This document shows, piece by piece, positions 1-8,550 of a stretch of DNA of 64,000 bases. Position 1 is the stretch's first letter. Every line of letters starts with the position of its first letter. The position numbers and the translations under genes are program-made. Source of the DNA: Acanthosepion esculentum (Eukaryota > Mollusca > Cephalopoda > Sepiida > Sepiidae); assembly GCA_964036315.1 (NCBI GenBank), contig OZ038482.1, forward strand, positions 11,521,698 to 11,585,697, in the 5' to 3' direction. A model generated the notes under the pieces. It was not told where the DNA came from, ran no database searches, and saw only the letters and a list, made by a program, of their open reading frames with translations.

Positions 1-60
1 ACCAAGGATAGATTCTTTATGATAGACCAGGAATCCTCAAAGAGCTAAGGTGTCACAACC

Positions 61-470
61 ATGGGACATGCCCTAGCCATCCTGAAACTAGCAAAGAGGC
101 AGCCTTTGACCTCAGACAGTTACACAAACGCCCCTGCATTTAAACTCCCCCAGCTCCATTCAGAGATGACATCTCAGCAATTCCAAAAATTTAGAATTGA
201 CTGGGAGGTATTTGTACGAATGACAAACATGCCCCCTACACAGACCAACATCCAATTATACAACAGTGATGATGTGACTGTCCAAACATCAATCATAAAG
301 ACATACCCCAAATTTTTCTCTGAAAAACTAAATAGACTCATGGACATGTTGGAGGTATTAGTCACACAAAAATCGAACAAAATGGTTCATAGTTGCCTCA
401 ATTTCTCAAGGACAAGGTGAATCGGTCCAGCAATTTGTCGTCCACCTCAGAGGTGCATCACAAAATGGGC
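61..470 (+). pseudogene. gypsy-type retrotransposon gag fragment, frameshifted
   Basis: An open frame from the ATG at 61 to the stop at 418 encodes 119 residues resembling the N-terminal half of the gag of Ty3/gypsy-like elements that I associate with cephalopod genomes: a capsid-like stretch with FRIDWEVFVRMTNMP, then a motif around YNSDDVTVQTSIIKTYP, then LDMLE-like and VTQKSN segments. A one-base shift near 390-400 moves the homology into the next frame, which continues as GESVQQFVVHLRGAS to about 465. Homology then stops abruptly where a different repeat begins. No protease, RT or integrase follows, so this is a 5' piece of a dead element. The ATG is simply the first in frame. The family assignment is from memory; a chance ORF is unlikely given the coherent continuation across the frameshift. 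Confidence 0.6.
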
Positions 471-540
471 GAAACATTGTGAATATGACAATTAATATGA
501 GGACAATTGTCTGAACAATGTAAATCTAGAGTAAATAGTT
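467..540 (+). repeat. terminal piece of a Penelope-like tail
   Basis: The sequence from about 467 matches the 3' end of the repeat seen at 33.8-35.0, 46.9-47.4 and 54.5-55.2 kb: a GAAAC core, then a run ending in ATGAGGACAATTGTCTGAA and AATGTAAAT. It directly abuts the gag fragment, with the junction next to the GAAAC core. Confidence 0.55.
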
Positions 541-880
541 AAAATATTGATTAGATCATTATTTTTTTTTTTGAGTTACATGTGCTATCTATTTCAATTA
601 TTGCTGTTATTGAAATTCCTCAAATTATATGGCTTCTCTCATCTGACACAATTCTTTGTGATTCTGTAGTGACAGTTCACAAGGTTCGGAAAAAGGATGG
701 TCTTCACTAAGACCTACAAGCTTTGATTGTTTGAAACAATTTTTAATCATTGATCTGAGAAAGTGGTTATGACTATTCAGACATTTATGAATGGGTTGAT
801 CAATATTCATGACATCCATATGAAAGTGCAGATCTGATGAAACTATTGAAGAATATTACTCTATATTCACAGAGGCATGG
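541..880. other. no recognisable feature
   Basis: AT-rich sequence. The small antisense frame at 625-819 has no family resemblance that I can see. Confidence 0.5.
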
Positions 881-881
881 T

Positions 882-1160
882 GGAGTAATGGATAGGGGCT
901 CGGACTGAGTAATCGGATACCCTTGATTGAACTCCAGTCAAACTTATTAGATTCACTTACGTGAATCTAATAAGTTTGACTGGAGTTCAATAAAAGGGTT
1001 ACACTTGGGAAAGGAATGCTTCTTCTCCCCCCAGCTATAGGTAAATAGCAGGGAAAACCGGATTCTATAGCCTTGGATGGCAACTGGTCTACTGCAGAAA
1101 GAAATGGCAACCTACTGTAGGGAAAAATCTGCCTCGTCAGTCATATAACGAAAGATACAT
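882..1160 (+). mobile_element. tRNA-derived SINE, family S1 (copy 1)
   Basis: Starts with a tRNA-like head: an A-box-like TGGTGGAGTAATGG and a B-box-like GAACTCCAG region. The shared body follows: a CACTTACGTG block, GGGAAAGG, CCCCAGCTATAGGTAAATAG, then a block ending in GCCTCGTCAGTCAT. The same body occurs at 8285-8550 (minus), 15745-15930 (minus), 35533-35830 (plus) and 40560-40785 (minus). Transcription by Pol III from the internal promoter is expected for the family. Compared with the other copies, this one carries an extra inverted segment that makes a palindrome at 926-991. Confidence 0.75.
926..991. repeat. perfect palindrome, 31-bp arms, 4-nt loop
   Basis: Positions 926-956 are the exact reverse complement of 961-991; the loop 957-960 is TTAC. 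It lies inside the S1 SINE just after the B-box region. Other S1 copies lack the second arm, so it is an inverted duplication gained by this copy. Confidence 0.9.
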
Positions 1161-2160
1161 GATCACCTATGCGTGTATCATGCATGGTACATAACTGACT
1201 AATGAATGTATTCACTATGTCTGACACTCTTCTAGAAACTATTTGATCACTGACAGATGCAATATAAAGTAAACATTTTGCCAGAAAATATTAATGAAAC
1301 AAGATTATGCCAGAGAAATAGCACTGCCACAACCTGAATAAATGCTGACATACAAGAGAAATTACCATATTGGAGAGCATACAAGCAAAATGTTCATTCC
1401 AATCTCTATCTATTTTGATTTATTGTTGCTTTTTTTGCAACAATTGTGGCACAAGGCTAAAAGGGAAGTGGGGATAGGCTAGTCAATATGAAGAGTCCTA
1501 GACCTACCTAACCAGATTCACAACAAATTCATCCATTACAATTTACTCATTCACCACAACAACTCATCTATCACCATTCATTCAAATGTATAGCACAATA
1601 CTACATATTCACAGGAATCCTATAAAAAAACATGACATAAAGATTTCTTGATGTACAATGTGTTTTTATTATTTTTTAACAAAGTATATATAAATTTAAT
1701 GATTTGAAATGAGTTGAAGGAGATGAACCCAATGATCTCCATAGGGAATGATTGCAAAATACTTTTCCCCTCCCAGTTTATAGGCAATTTTAAGTACACA
1801 AATGTATTCTGGGATTTCTTTCTAGCCAATAAAATTTTGATTTTATCTGATTCAATCCCTGTCTGTCTTGTTTTGAAGTCAGACCGATATGTTCACTTAT
1901 CCAAACTTGCTCTTGTGTGTTGACCCCAATTGCTTTGCCTGCCTCGCATATTTTGTTTGCTTACTCTATATTATTTTTTGTCCTGTTCATTTCTTTTCTT
2001 TTTTTTCTTGTTGTTTATTGAAAACTTTGTCAATTCTGTTTGTTGGACAGTGCTGAAAATTATTTTACATTTAACCATGGCCGCTCACTCTACGCACAAT
2101 TTTGATGGCATATAAGAATCTGCACCCTTTTTTTGGTAGCAAAATATAGCAATCACTATA
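1161..2160. other. no recognisable feature
   Basis: AT-rich sequence with short pyrimidine runs. Small frames at 1714-1923 and 1930-2115 have no codon periodicity or motif that I trust. Confidence 0.45.
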
Positions 2161-2167
2161 TATATGT

Positions 2168-2427
2168 AGGAACAAAAAAAACAATGAGTTTGTGCAGAAA
2201 AGGGTTTAAAGTTTTGTGGGACACTAGGAACTCACCACTGTCAAACAGAGAAAAAAAATGAAATGGTTTGGACAATGTCAAACAACCGGCAGGTATAATG
2301 GTACCAGAATTGCTGATGACTGCTGTTAATAGACCATTGCGGAAAAGAGTGTGGCTTATGCATTCAAATCCTCCCTGCAATTACAAAAATCAAGGGGAAG
2401 ATGATGATGATGATGATGATGATGATT
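2168..2427 (+). mobile_element. LINE 3' end with (GAT)n tail, copy 1
   Basis: Remnant of the extreme C-terminus and tail of a non-LTR retrotransposon. In broken frames it reads NNEFVQK, then a stretch like KWFGQ, then a truncated end reading RPLRKRVWL-like residues, finishing in GATGATGAT repeats (2399-2427). This resembles the terminal region of RTE-type endonuclease-reverse transcriptases, whose 3' ends commonly carry short tandem tails. It is a relative of the better preserved copy that follows at 2530-2931. Confidence 0.6.
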
Positions 2428-2529
2428 CTTTACATATTGCACATTCTTATTAATTACAATGTTCGTAGAAACGGACATGTGTATAATGTAGAAAAAGTTA
2501 ATACCTTTTTTATATTCTATATGTGGGGC

Positions 2530-2931
2530 ATAAAATGGCGGATACAGAGAGAAGAATCCAAGCGTTTGAAAACAAATGCATGTGAAAAATCCTTGGCATT
2601 TTCTATTGGGAACAAAAACCCAACGAGTTTGTGTGGAAAAGGGTTGAAAGTGTTGTGGGACACCAAGAATGTCTTCTCGCTACTGTCAAACAGAGAAAAA
2701 TGGCATGATTTGGACACATTACAAGGCACGACAGCCTGTGCAAGACCATCATGCAAGGCACAGTTGAAGGCGGACGTAGGAGACATTTTGACATTGTCCA
2801 GTTTTTGCATTGGGTATGCTAATGCAAAAACTGGACAGGTATGACTGTATTATGGAAAAGAGTGTGGCTTCCTCATTCAGATCTACCCTATGATTATAAA
2901 AGTAAAGATGATGATGATGATGATGCTGATA
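2530..2931 (+). mobile_element. LINE 3' end with (GAT)n tail, copy 2
   Basis: The plus strand, read across frames, gives the C-terminal segment of an endonuclease-RT LINE: NEFVWKRV, then VKQRKMAWFGHITRHDSL, then KTIMQGTVEGGRRR, followed by a tail that ends in (GAT)n at 2907-2925. The FGH...RH...QG..EG.R..GR layout is characteristic of LINE C-termini beyond the RT domain. A palindrome at 2795-2837 interrupts the segment after the GRRR region. The long frame at 2401-2844 is out of register with the LINE frame and starts inside the GAT tail of the previous copy, so it is not a gene. Confidence 0.7.
2795..2837. repeat. perfect palindrome, 17-bp arms, 9-nt loop
   Basis: 2795-2811 pairs exactly with 2821-2837 around a 9-nt loop (2812-2820). 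It sits within the LINE C-terminus at the place where related LINEs read directly into a WTGM-like segment, so one arm looks like an added inverted copy. Confidence 0.85.
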
Positions 2932-3244
2932 ATATATAGCAACTATTCCCAAAGAATAACCCCAAAATCTCTCCTGGGTCAAATGTATGAAGTTGAGGCA
3001 TTTGGTAGGTTAATCTTTGCCCAGATGCAATAGACTACAAGTACTTGTACCTAGCCTCATTCCATAATGCTTAAATAGGAAATGTAAATAGTGTGGAGGT
3101 GGGAGGCTTTATATGATATCACATATAGCTGATATCACCTTTTCAGATAATGAAATATAGAATACCAACAAAGAATGATGGTGTGAGTCAACAGGAAAAT
3201 ATATGGCCCTCCACAATTTCTTATCATTTGTACTTCTAAGTAAT

Positions 3245-3811
3245 GGTTATCACCTTATGGAAAATGCAGGACTGAAATCAAAACAAAAGATACACTCCAA
3301 AAGCTAAACAAAGTACAAAGAAACAGGACAATTTGGTTAGAAACAAAGAAAAGAGTGCTGAATATGGTTCTACTATGTGATATCAATCCTCTTGTGTGGC
3401 AGAGGATGCTGGGCAATCTCCCTATGGATGAAGAAAAAATGGTGTCAATAGAAACAGGCTTCTACAGTGGGATACTGAGAATTCTATGGATGAAGCGGGT
3501 CAGCAACAAGTAAGTCTTAAAGAAAATGTTAGCAAAGAGAGTGCACTAATACTCAAAATCAGAAAGACATAGCTGAAATTTCTTGGACGCATAATAAGGA
3601 AGTGGGGCTTAGAAAACTTAACTCACAGAGGATATATTAAGGTCAAGAGAGACAGAGGGAGGCAGCAGGTGACCTACCTGATGAGCTTGTTAATAAATGG
3701 TAGAATGGGAGGGGAGCAAGAAACTTGGTAAAAGGAGAAATACTGCTAAAGGCCATAAGAAATAGGAAGTTGTGGAGAGCCATGATCATCCTTAAGGGAT
3801 ATGATACATAG
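3245..3811 (+). mobile_element. LINE C-terminal fragment, plus strand
   Basis: Broken frames read LQKLNKVQRN, then TKKRVLNMVLLCDINP, WQRML, SGILRILWMKRVSNK and an end rich in RETEGGSR. This is the post-RT region of the LINE type seen repeatedly in this window (3' consensus LKFLGHIMRKEGLENL). It ends in a block like CATGATCATCCTTAAGG just before a minus-strand copy begins. Confidence 0.6.
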
Positions 3812-4255
3812 AAAAAGAACCCAATTATTCTGCCATTTATTTACACAAGCTCATCAGATAGGTTACTTGCCTCCCTTGCCTTTGATATATCCTGTGAGTG
3901 TCAAATTCTCCAAGCCTTCTTTCCTTATTATACATCCCAGAAATTTCAACTGTTTCTTTCTGGTTCTTAGTAAAATTGTCTGTTTTCTTTCTATTTTGCT
4001 TAAAATCTTGTTGTTGCTTACATGCTCCATCCATGGTATTCTCAGCATCCTTCTGTAGAGCCGCATTTCTATTGTCTCAAAGTGCCTCTTCATCTGTGAG
4101 GAAATTATCCAGCATTCACTGCCATAAAAGAAAAAATATATTAAATTGCAGTTCAGCACAGTTTTATTTGTTTCTAAAACAATTTTCATGTCTCTTAATA
4201 CTTAGTTTATATTTGAAAAGGCATCTTTCACTATTCCAATGCCTTTCAGATTTCT
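3812..4255 (-). mobile_element. LINE C-terminal fragment, minus strand
   Basis: On the minus strand 4189-3863 encodes a 108-residue stretch with YGSECWIISSQMKRH, RLYRRMLRIPWMEHVSNN, and KKQLKFLGCIIRKEGLENL. These are hallmarks of the region after the RT catalytic core in endonuclease-RT LINEs (YG.E.W, RRMLRI.W, KFLG...RKEGLENL). It is tail-to-tail with the preceding plus-strand copy. Confidence 0.75.
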
Positions 4256-4269
4256 TTTTCACAACTTCC

Positions 4270-4735
4270 TTATGTGCCACATCCCCTCATAGTGTGGGTG
4301 ATCATGGCTCTCAACAATTTCTTGTACTTTGTAGCTCTTAATAAATCTTGACTCTTTATTATTTCTCCTAAATCCTGTTCCACTATCCATTTACTCAAGT
4401 TCATTAAGCATTCTGTGAGTATCAGATTTTCCAAGCCCTCCTTCCTCATTATGTACCCCAGAAATCTCAGCTATCTATCCTTGATAGTGAAATTTCTGTA
4501 TTGCTTGCATCTTGAGCTGTCCCTCTTGCTCACAACCATACATTCTGTCTTGTTAAAATTGGTGATTAGTCCTTTCTTCTCGCCTTCCTTTACTACCTTG
4601 TTTGGGAGATCCTGCAGTTTTCTTCCTGTATCTGCCCTCAACATGGTATCATATATGTATTGTATGCTGTTAAGATTGTTCTCATCAATAATAAATCCTG
4701 GTAAAATTTATAGCTTTCTTCGGAATGCCTTACTG
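4270..4735 (-). mobile_element. second LINE fragment, minus strand
   Basis: Another 5'-truncated copy of the same LINE type. Minus-strand pieces include an IYDTML-like RT fragment, TECMVVSKRDS-like residues, then LRFLGYIMRKEGLENL and the terminal LLRATKYKKLLRAMI block. Stops and small indels break every frame. It meets the next copy head-to-head at about 4735. Confidence 0.65.
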
Positions 4736-4739
4736 TAAA

Positions 4740-5510
4740 AGTTAAAGCAGACACGGAAAAAGAAATTACAAAATCTCCTACAGCAGGTAGCGACGGAGAG
4801 TGAGAAGAAGGGACTAAGTATAAGCTACAAGAAGACAGAATGCATGGTCATCAGTAAGAGGATGAGCCTGAAATGCGATTTGCAGGTCAGTAACACTAGA
4901 ATCAAGCAGACGTGGAAGTTTAAATATCTGGGAAGCATTTTGATAGAGGACAGTAAGGGTGACACTGAAATCTGTAGACATATTGTGATGACCAAAGACA
5001 CATTCCAAAAGCTTGGCAGAGTATTGCAAGACAGGGGGATTTCTTTGGTAACAAAGAAAAGAATACTGAGCTGTTATGTGATATGTCCTCCTTTATGGCA
5101 GCAAATGTTGGATGATTTCCTCAAAGGTGAAGAAGAGACTCGAGGCAACAGAGATGTCGTTCTACAGAAGGATGCTAAGGATATCATGGACCGAGGGTGT
5201 GAGCAACAATGAGGTCTTAGAGAGGTTGCAAACAAGGAGGAGGCTTATACTTAACATCAGGAAGAGGCGGCTGAAGTTTCTGGGACACATAATGAGGAAG
5301 GAAGGCCTGGAGAATCTGATACTCACAGGTCGAATAGAGGGAAAGAGAGACAAGGGAAAACAACACATGACATACATAGCAAGTGGATGACAGAACGTGG
5401 TCTGGGGGAGGAAGCAGAGGGAAGGAACTTGTTGAGAGCTGCAAGGGATCAAGGGAGGTGGAGAGCCATGATAGCCTATGTCCTGAAAGAACATGGCACA
5501 TTAAAAGAAA
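4740..5510 (+). mobile_element. best preserved LINE C-terminus of this family
   Basis: Two overlapping frames carry one continuous homology: 4844-5110 encodes residues with TWKFKYLGSILIEDSKGD and KKRILSCYV. After a frameshift near 5100-5130, 5112-5510 encodes LEATEMSFYRRMLRISW, RRLKFLGHIMRKEGLENL, LTGRIEGKRDKGKQ and the terminal GRWRAMIAYVLKEHGT, ending at the stop after GGCACATTA (5510). FKYLGS is the conserved segment downstream of the YADD box. Upstream RT and endonuclease domains are missing, which is normal 5' truncation. Confidence 0.8.
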
Positions 5511-5514
5511 GAAA

Positions 5515-6255
5515 GAAGAGACATCCTTGTTTTATGCTTCTTTCTGTTTTTGATTCATTCTTTTGCTATCCGTGTGCAGATCTAAATGTTCTGGATTATT
5601 TTAATATCTTTCCTAAATAAATAGAATTTTTCTACCAGTTCAAAATACCAGATTTTTATTTTAATCTTTATAATTAATACCAGATTTTATGGTGGGAATT
5701 AATGGGTTGACTCAATAATACTTTCAATTTAATGAAAAATTGATTTATGTCCAAGCACTTTCCTTTTGAACGACTTTCCTTCTATTCAGGTGATTCTACA
5801 TTCACAGTTAAATGACACAGCATTTGACAAAGAAATAGCACAAGATTCTATTATGCATACAATGAAAGAGAGAAAATAATATTTTCTTTAAGGCGCTGTC
5901 TTTTACCAAATTCTTTGTTATATCTTCAAGGTGTGCATTTAAAAGGTTGGGTTCGTCGTGAGTGTTCAACTCCTTGCAATAAATCGACTCTGTAGAAAGA
6001 ATTGATTTCAAAGCAGACAAAAGTCTAATATCTTTTAAAATAAGAAATGCTCGTTATGAAGTTATTTGCTACCAAGGAATCTGATTGCACTGCAGTATCA
6101 ACAAGGAACAAAACGCATTTCTTCTTGCGTCAACCAAATATGGGACACAAATTCACAGAAGTCTATCTCTTTTCTTAATTAGTATTTGTTGGGGGGAGAA
6201 AAAAAGAAAGAAAAAGACTTGGAACTGCACTTAAGAAAATCAATAACTAGAAAGC
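5515..6255. other. no recognisable feature
   Basis: AT-rich sequence after the LINE end. The minus-strand frame 5808-6020 has no family resemblance. Confidence 0.45.
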
Positions 6256-6261
6256 ATTTAA

Positions 6262-6370
6262 TATAAGACAAGGTTGCATCTTCTCACCAGATTTAATCTA
6301 TACAGCAAAGCAATCCTAAGAAAACTGGATGACAGAACAGAGACGGGGAAGGTAGCTGTTAATAAATTCT
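6262..6370 (+). mobile_element. LINE reverse transcriptase scrap
   Basis: Encodes IRQGCIFSPDL, matching the RQGC..SP motif of LINE reverse transcriptases (RT block just before the catalytic box). It is only about 100 bp long and is flanked by an opposite-strand LINE fragment. Confidence 0.5.
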
Positions 6371-6379
6371 GTCTTTTGG

Positions 6380-7090
6380 TTATCACTCATAAACCTTGTG
6401 CTGCCATACATTTACTGAGGCTCTCTAGGTAGGTTATACATTGTTTTCCTCTGTCCCTCTTGCCTTCAATGTGTCCTGTGAGTATCAAATTTTCCAAGCC
6501 CTCTTTCCTCATTATGTGCACTAGAAATTTCAACTCTCGCTTCCTGATGCTAAGTATAAGTGTCTTTTTTGTTACAATTTTCTCTAAAACTTTTTACTCT
6601 TATGTTTGAGTCATGGTACTCTCAGCATCCAACATTTCTGTTGCTTCATCTGTGAGGAGATTGTCCAGAATTTACTGTCATATAGGAGGACTGATATTAT
6701 GTGAGAGTTCAATACTATTTTTTTTTTTTTAATGAAATTTTCCAGTTTCTTAATACTTTACCTCACACTATCCCAATGCACCTTTCGGATTTCAGTGTCA
6801 AACTTTCTGCCCTCTATTAAAACACTTCCCAGATATTTAAATTGTTTGATTTTGCTATCTCCAATTTGTAATTTGCATGTTGTCTGTTGTTCCTTTTTGC
6901 TGACGACCATTGGAATACTATTGGAAACAGAAGTGCAGAAAGTGGTAGACAGCTCTGCATATAAATGTGCAGTCCTTCCGTTTCTTTTAACAGCAGCTAT
7001 GTGATATGGCCATGGCTTAGGCAAGATGCTAGCATCCTTGCATTGTTATATTTACCCAGGCATGTTCTAGGACTGACTATAAGTGTTTCT
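6380..7090 (-). mobile_element. LINE C-terminal fragment, minus strand
   Basis: The minus strand carries the same 3' block as at 4740-5510 (KEGLENL-like, YRRML-like), plus VVSKKEQQTTCKLQIGDS and FKYLGSVLIEGRKFD encoded near 6758-6920. Multiple frameshifts are present. A T-run at 6718-6731 lies inside the fragment. Confidence 0.65.
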
Positions 7091-7104
7091 TTTTTTTTCT
7101 TCTT

Positions 7105-7510
7105 CTTTTATATGTCATGTCCCTTCATAGGCGATCATGGCTCTCCCTCCTGTCCCTTGTAGCCCTCAATAAGCTTTGACATTTTGTTATTTCTCCCAGA
7201 CCCTGTTCTACTATCCATTATGTCACACATTGATTTCCCTTCTTCCTCTGTCCCTCTATCTGCCCTGTGAGTGTCAGATTTTCCAAGCCTTCCTTTCTCG
7301 TTACATGTCCCAGAAATTTCAGCTGCCTCTTCCTGATGCCAAGTATGAGTTTCCTTTTTGTTTGCATCCTCTCCAAAACCTCATCATTGCTCACATGTTT
7401 GGTTCATGGTATCCTTAGCATCCTTCTGTAGAACCACTCCTCTGTCGCTTCGAGTATCTTCTTCATCTTTGAGGTGACAACACTCACTGCCATAAAGGAG
7501 GACAGATATC
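7105..7510 (-). mobile_element. LINE C-terminal fragment, minus strand
   Basis: Minus-strand residues include LLYGSECCHLKDEEDTR, SDRGVVLQKDAKDTM, and further on the FLGH.ME.GLENL-type block and the terminal GREPW-like end. Same family as the flanking copies, broken by stops. Confidence 0.65.
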
Positions 7511-7851
7511 ACAGAGAATATGGCTGTAAGAAATTTACTACGGTCTGAAACATGTTCAGTGAAGTTTGAATTTGGTGATTGATTGAATTGTTTTTTATGA
7601 CTTATCAACCCTTTGCGTGTTATTTAAAGCCAGAAAATACTTTTAGATTGTAAAAATTTTTTTGGTGATAATAATGATTTAATGATACAAGTCTTACTAA
7701 TTAACCCATAGCTAGGGATAAGATGTCGATTCACACATTTCTCAAGGGTATTTGGACATATGTGAATATAGAAAACCCAACCGGAATTGGAACTCGGCTC
7801 TCTGATTAACAGTTTCAAGCCATTATCCATTACACCACCTACATATCCGAG

Positions 7852-7926
7852 CTGGTATTCCCAAGTGGTCACCCATCCAGATACTGACCAGGCTTGATGT
7901 TGCTTAACCTCAGTGATCGTGAGGGA
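7852..7926 (-). pseudogene. 5S rRNA-derived module (3' part)
   Basis: Minus strand: CACGATCACTGAGGTTAAGC, then CCTGGTCAGTATCTGG, then GATGGGTGACCACTTGGG and AATACCAGC. It is closer to canonical 5S than the upstream copy over the box C region, but lacks the 5' third, which is replaced by the tRNA-like head. Confidence 0.8.
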
Positions 7927-7987
7927 ACTTGGCTTTTTGATTAACAGTTCCAAGCCATTATCCATTACACCACCTACATATCCGAGC

Positions 7988-8098
7988 TTACAGCTCCTGG
8001 TATTCCCAAGCAGACACCCATCTAGACACTGAGTAGGCTCAACATTGCTTAACTTCAGTGATCATATGGTAACCAATGTTTCGATGTGATATGGCCAT
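7988..8098 (-). pseudogene. 5S rRNA-derived module (near full length)
   Basis: The minus strand starts with a TTATGGCCATA-like 5' end, continues with GATCACTGAAGTTAAGCAA (5S box A region), then AGATGGGTGTCTGC and TTGGGAATACCAGG (box C region), and finishes in AGCTGTAAG. Order and spacing match eukaryotic 5S rRNA over about 110 nt with scattered substitutions, for example GTGTC where functional 5S has GTGAC. It is fused to SINE sequence, so it is not a working 5S gene. Confidence 0.8.
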
Positions 8099-8284
8099 AA
8101 TCTCTGAATCTGGTGAGTCCGGGATGACAGGAATACCTGAGTGTTTCTGGAACCAGTTTTATTCTATCTATACACAAATCGATGTTGTATTTTCTTTCTA
8201 GAAGAAAGCATGGTGATTATAAAGTGTTGAAAAAGGTCTCTAACAAGGTCTGTGTATATCACTCCTGTCAAAATAAACTCGGAA

Positions 8285-8550
8285 TTTGATACATGACTGA
8301 CGAGGCAGATTTTTTCCCCGCAGTAGATTGCTATTTCTTTCTGTGGTAGACCAGTTGCCATCCAAAGCTATAGAACCTGATCTGTCCTGCTATTTACCCA
8401 AAGCTGGAGGGGGTTGTAGAAGAAGAGGATTCATACCTTTCCCAAAGGTATTAGCACGTAAGTGAATGTAATGGATTCAACTGGAATTTGAACTCGGCTC
8501 TCCGATTCCTCAATCCAAGCCGCTATCCATTACTCCACCATGCCTATAAT
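8285..8550 (-). mobile_element. tRNA-derived SINE, family S1 (copy 2)
   Basis: Full-length-looking copy in reverse orientation: the head near 8540 (GGCATGGTGGAGTAATGG read on the minus strand), the B-box-like GAGTTCAAATTCC, the CACTTACGTG block, the CAGCTTTGGGTAAATAG block, and the end with CTGCCTCGTCAGTCATG near 8290. This is the cleanest S1 copy and a good reference for the others. Confidence 0.8.

Larger units (their letters stand above)
7700..8098 (-). mobile_element. composite SINE: 5S-like, tRNA-like, 5S-like, tRNA-like, S1 body
   Basis: Read on the minus strand from 8098 downward: (1) a nearly full-length 5S rRNA-like module (8098-7988); (2) a tRNA-like head with GTGGTGTAATGGATAATGG (about 7985-7927); (3) the 3' two thirds of a second 5S-like module (7926-7852); (4) a second, nearly identical tRNA-like head (about 7850-7790) ending in a B-box-like GAGTTCCAATTCC; (5) a body matching the S1 SINE, including TACCCTTGAGAAA and CCCTAGCTATGGG. 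Both gene types are Pol III transcribed from internal promoters, so this is a SINE-like retroelement with stacked promoters. The 5S and tRNA modules join at a shared GTTC, present in both the tRNA B-box and the 5S sequence upstream of its internal promoter. Confidence 0.75.

Noticed and set aside
2401..2844. 147-codon frame starting with a methionine run
   Set aside because: The Met run is the (GAT)n tail of a LINE; downstream the frame is out of register with the LINE homology.
7988..8098. Functional 5S rRNA gene
   Set aside because: Substitutions in conserved positions and direct fusion to SINE sequence; no separate terminator.
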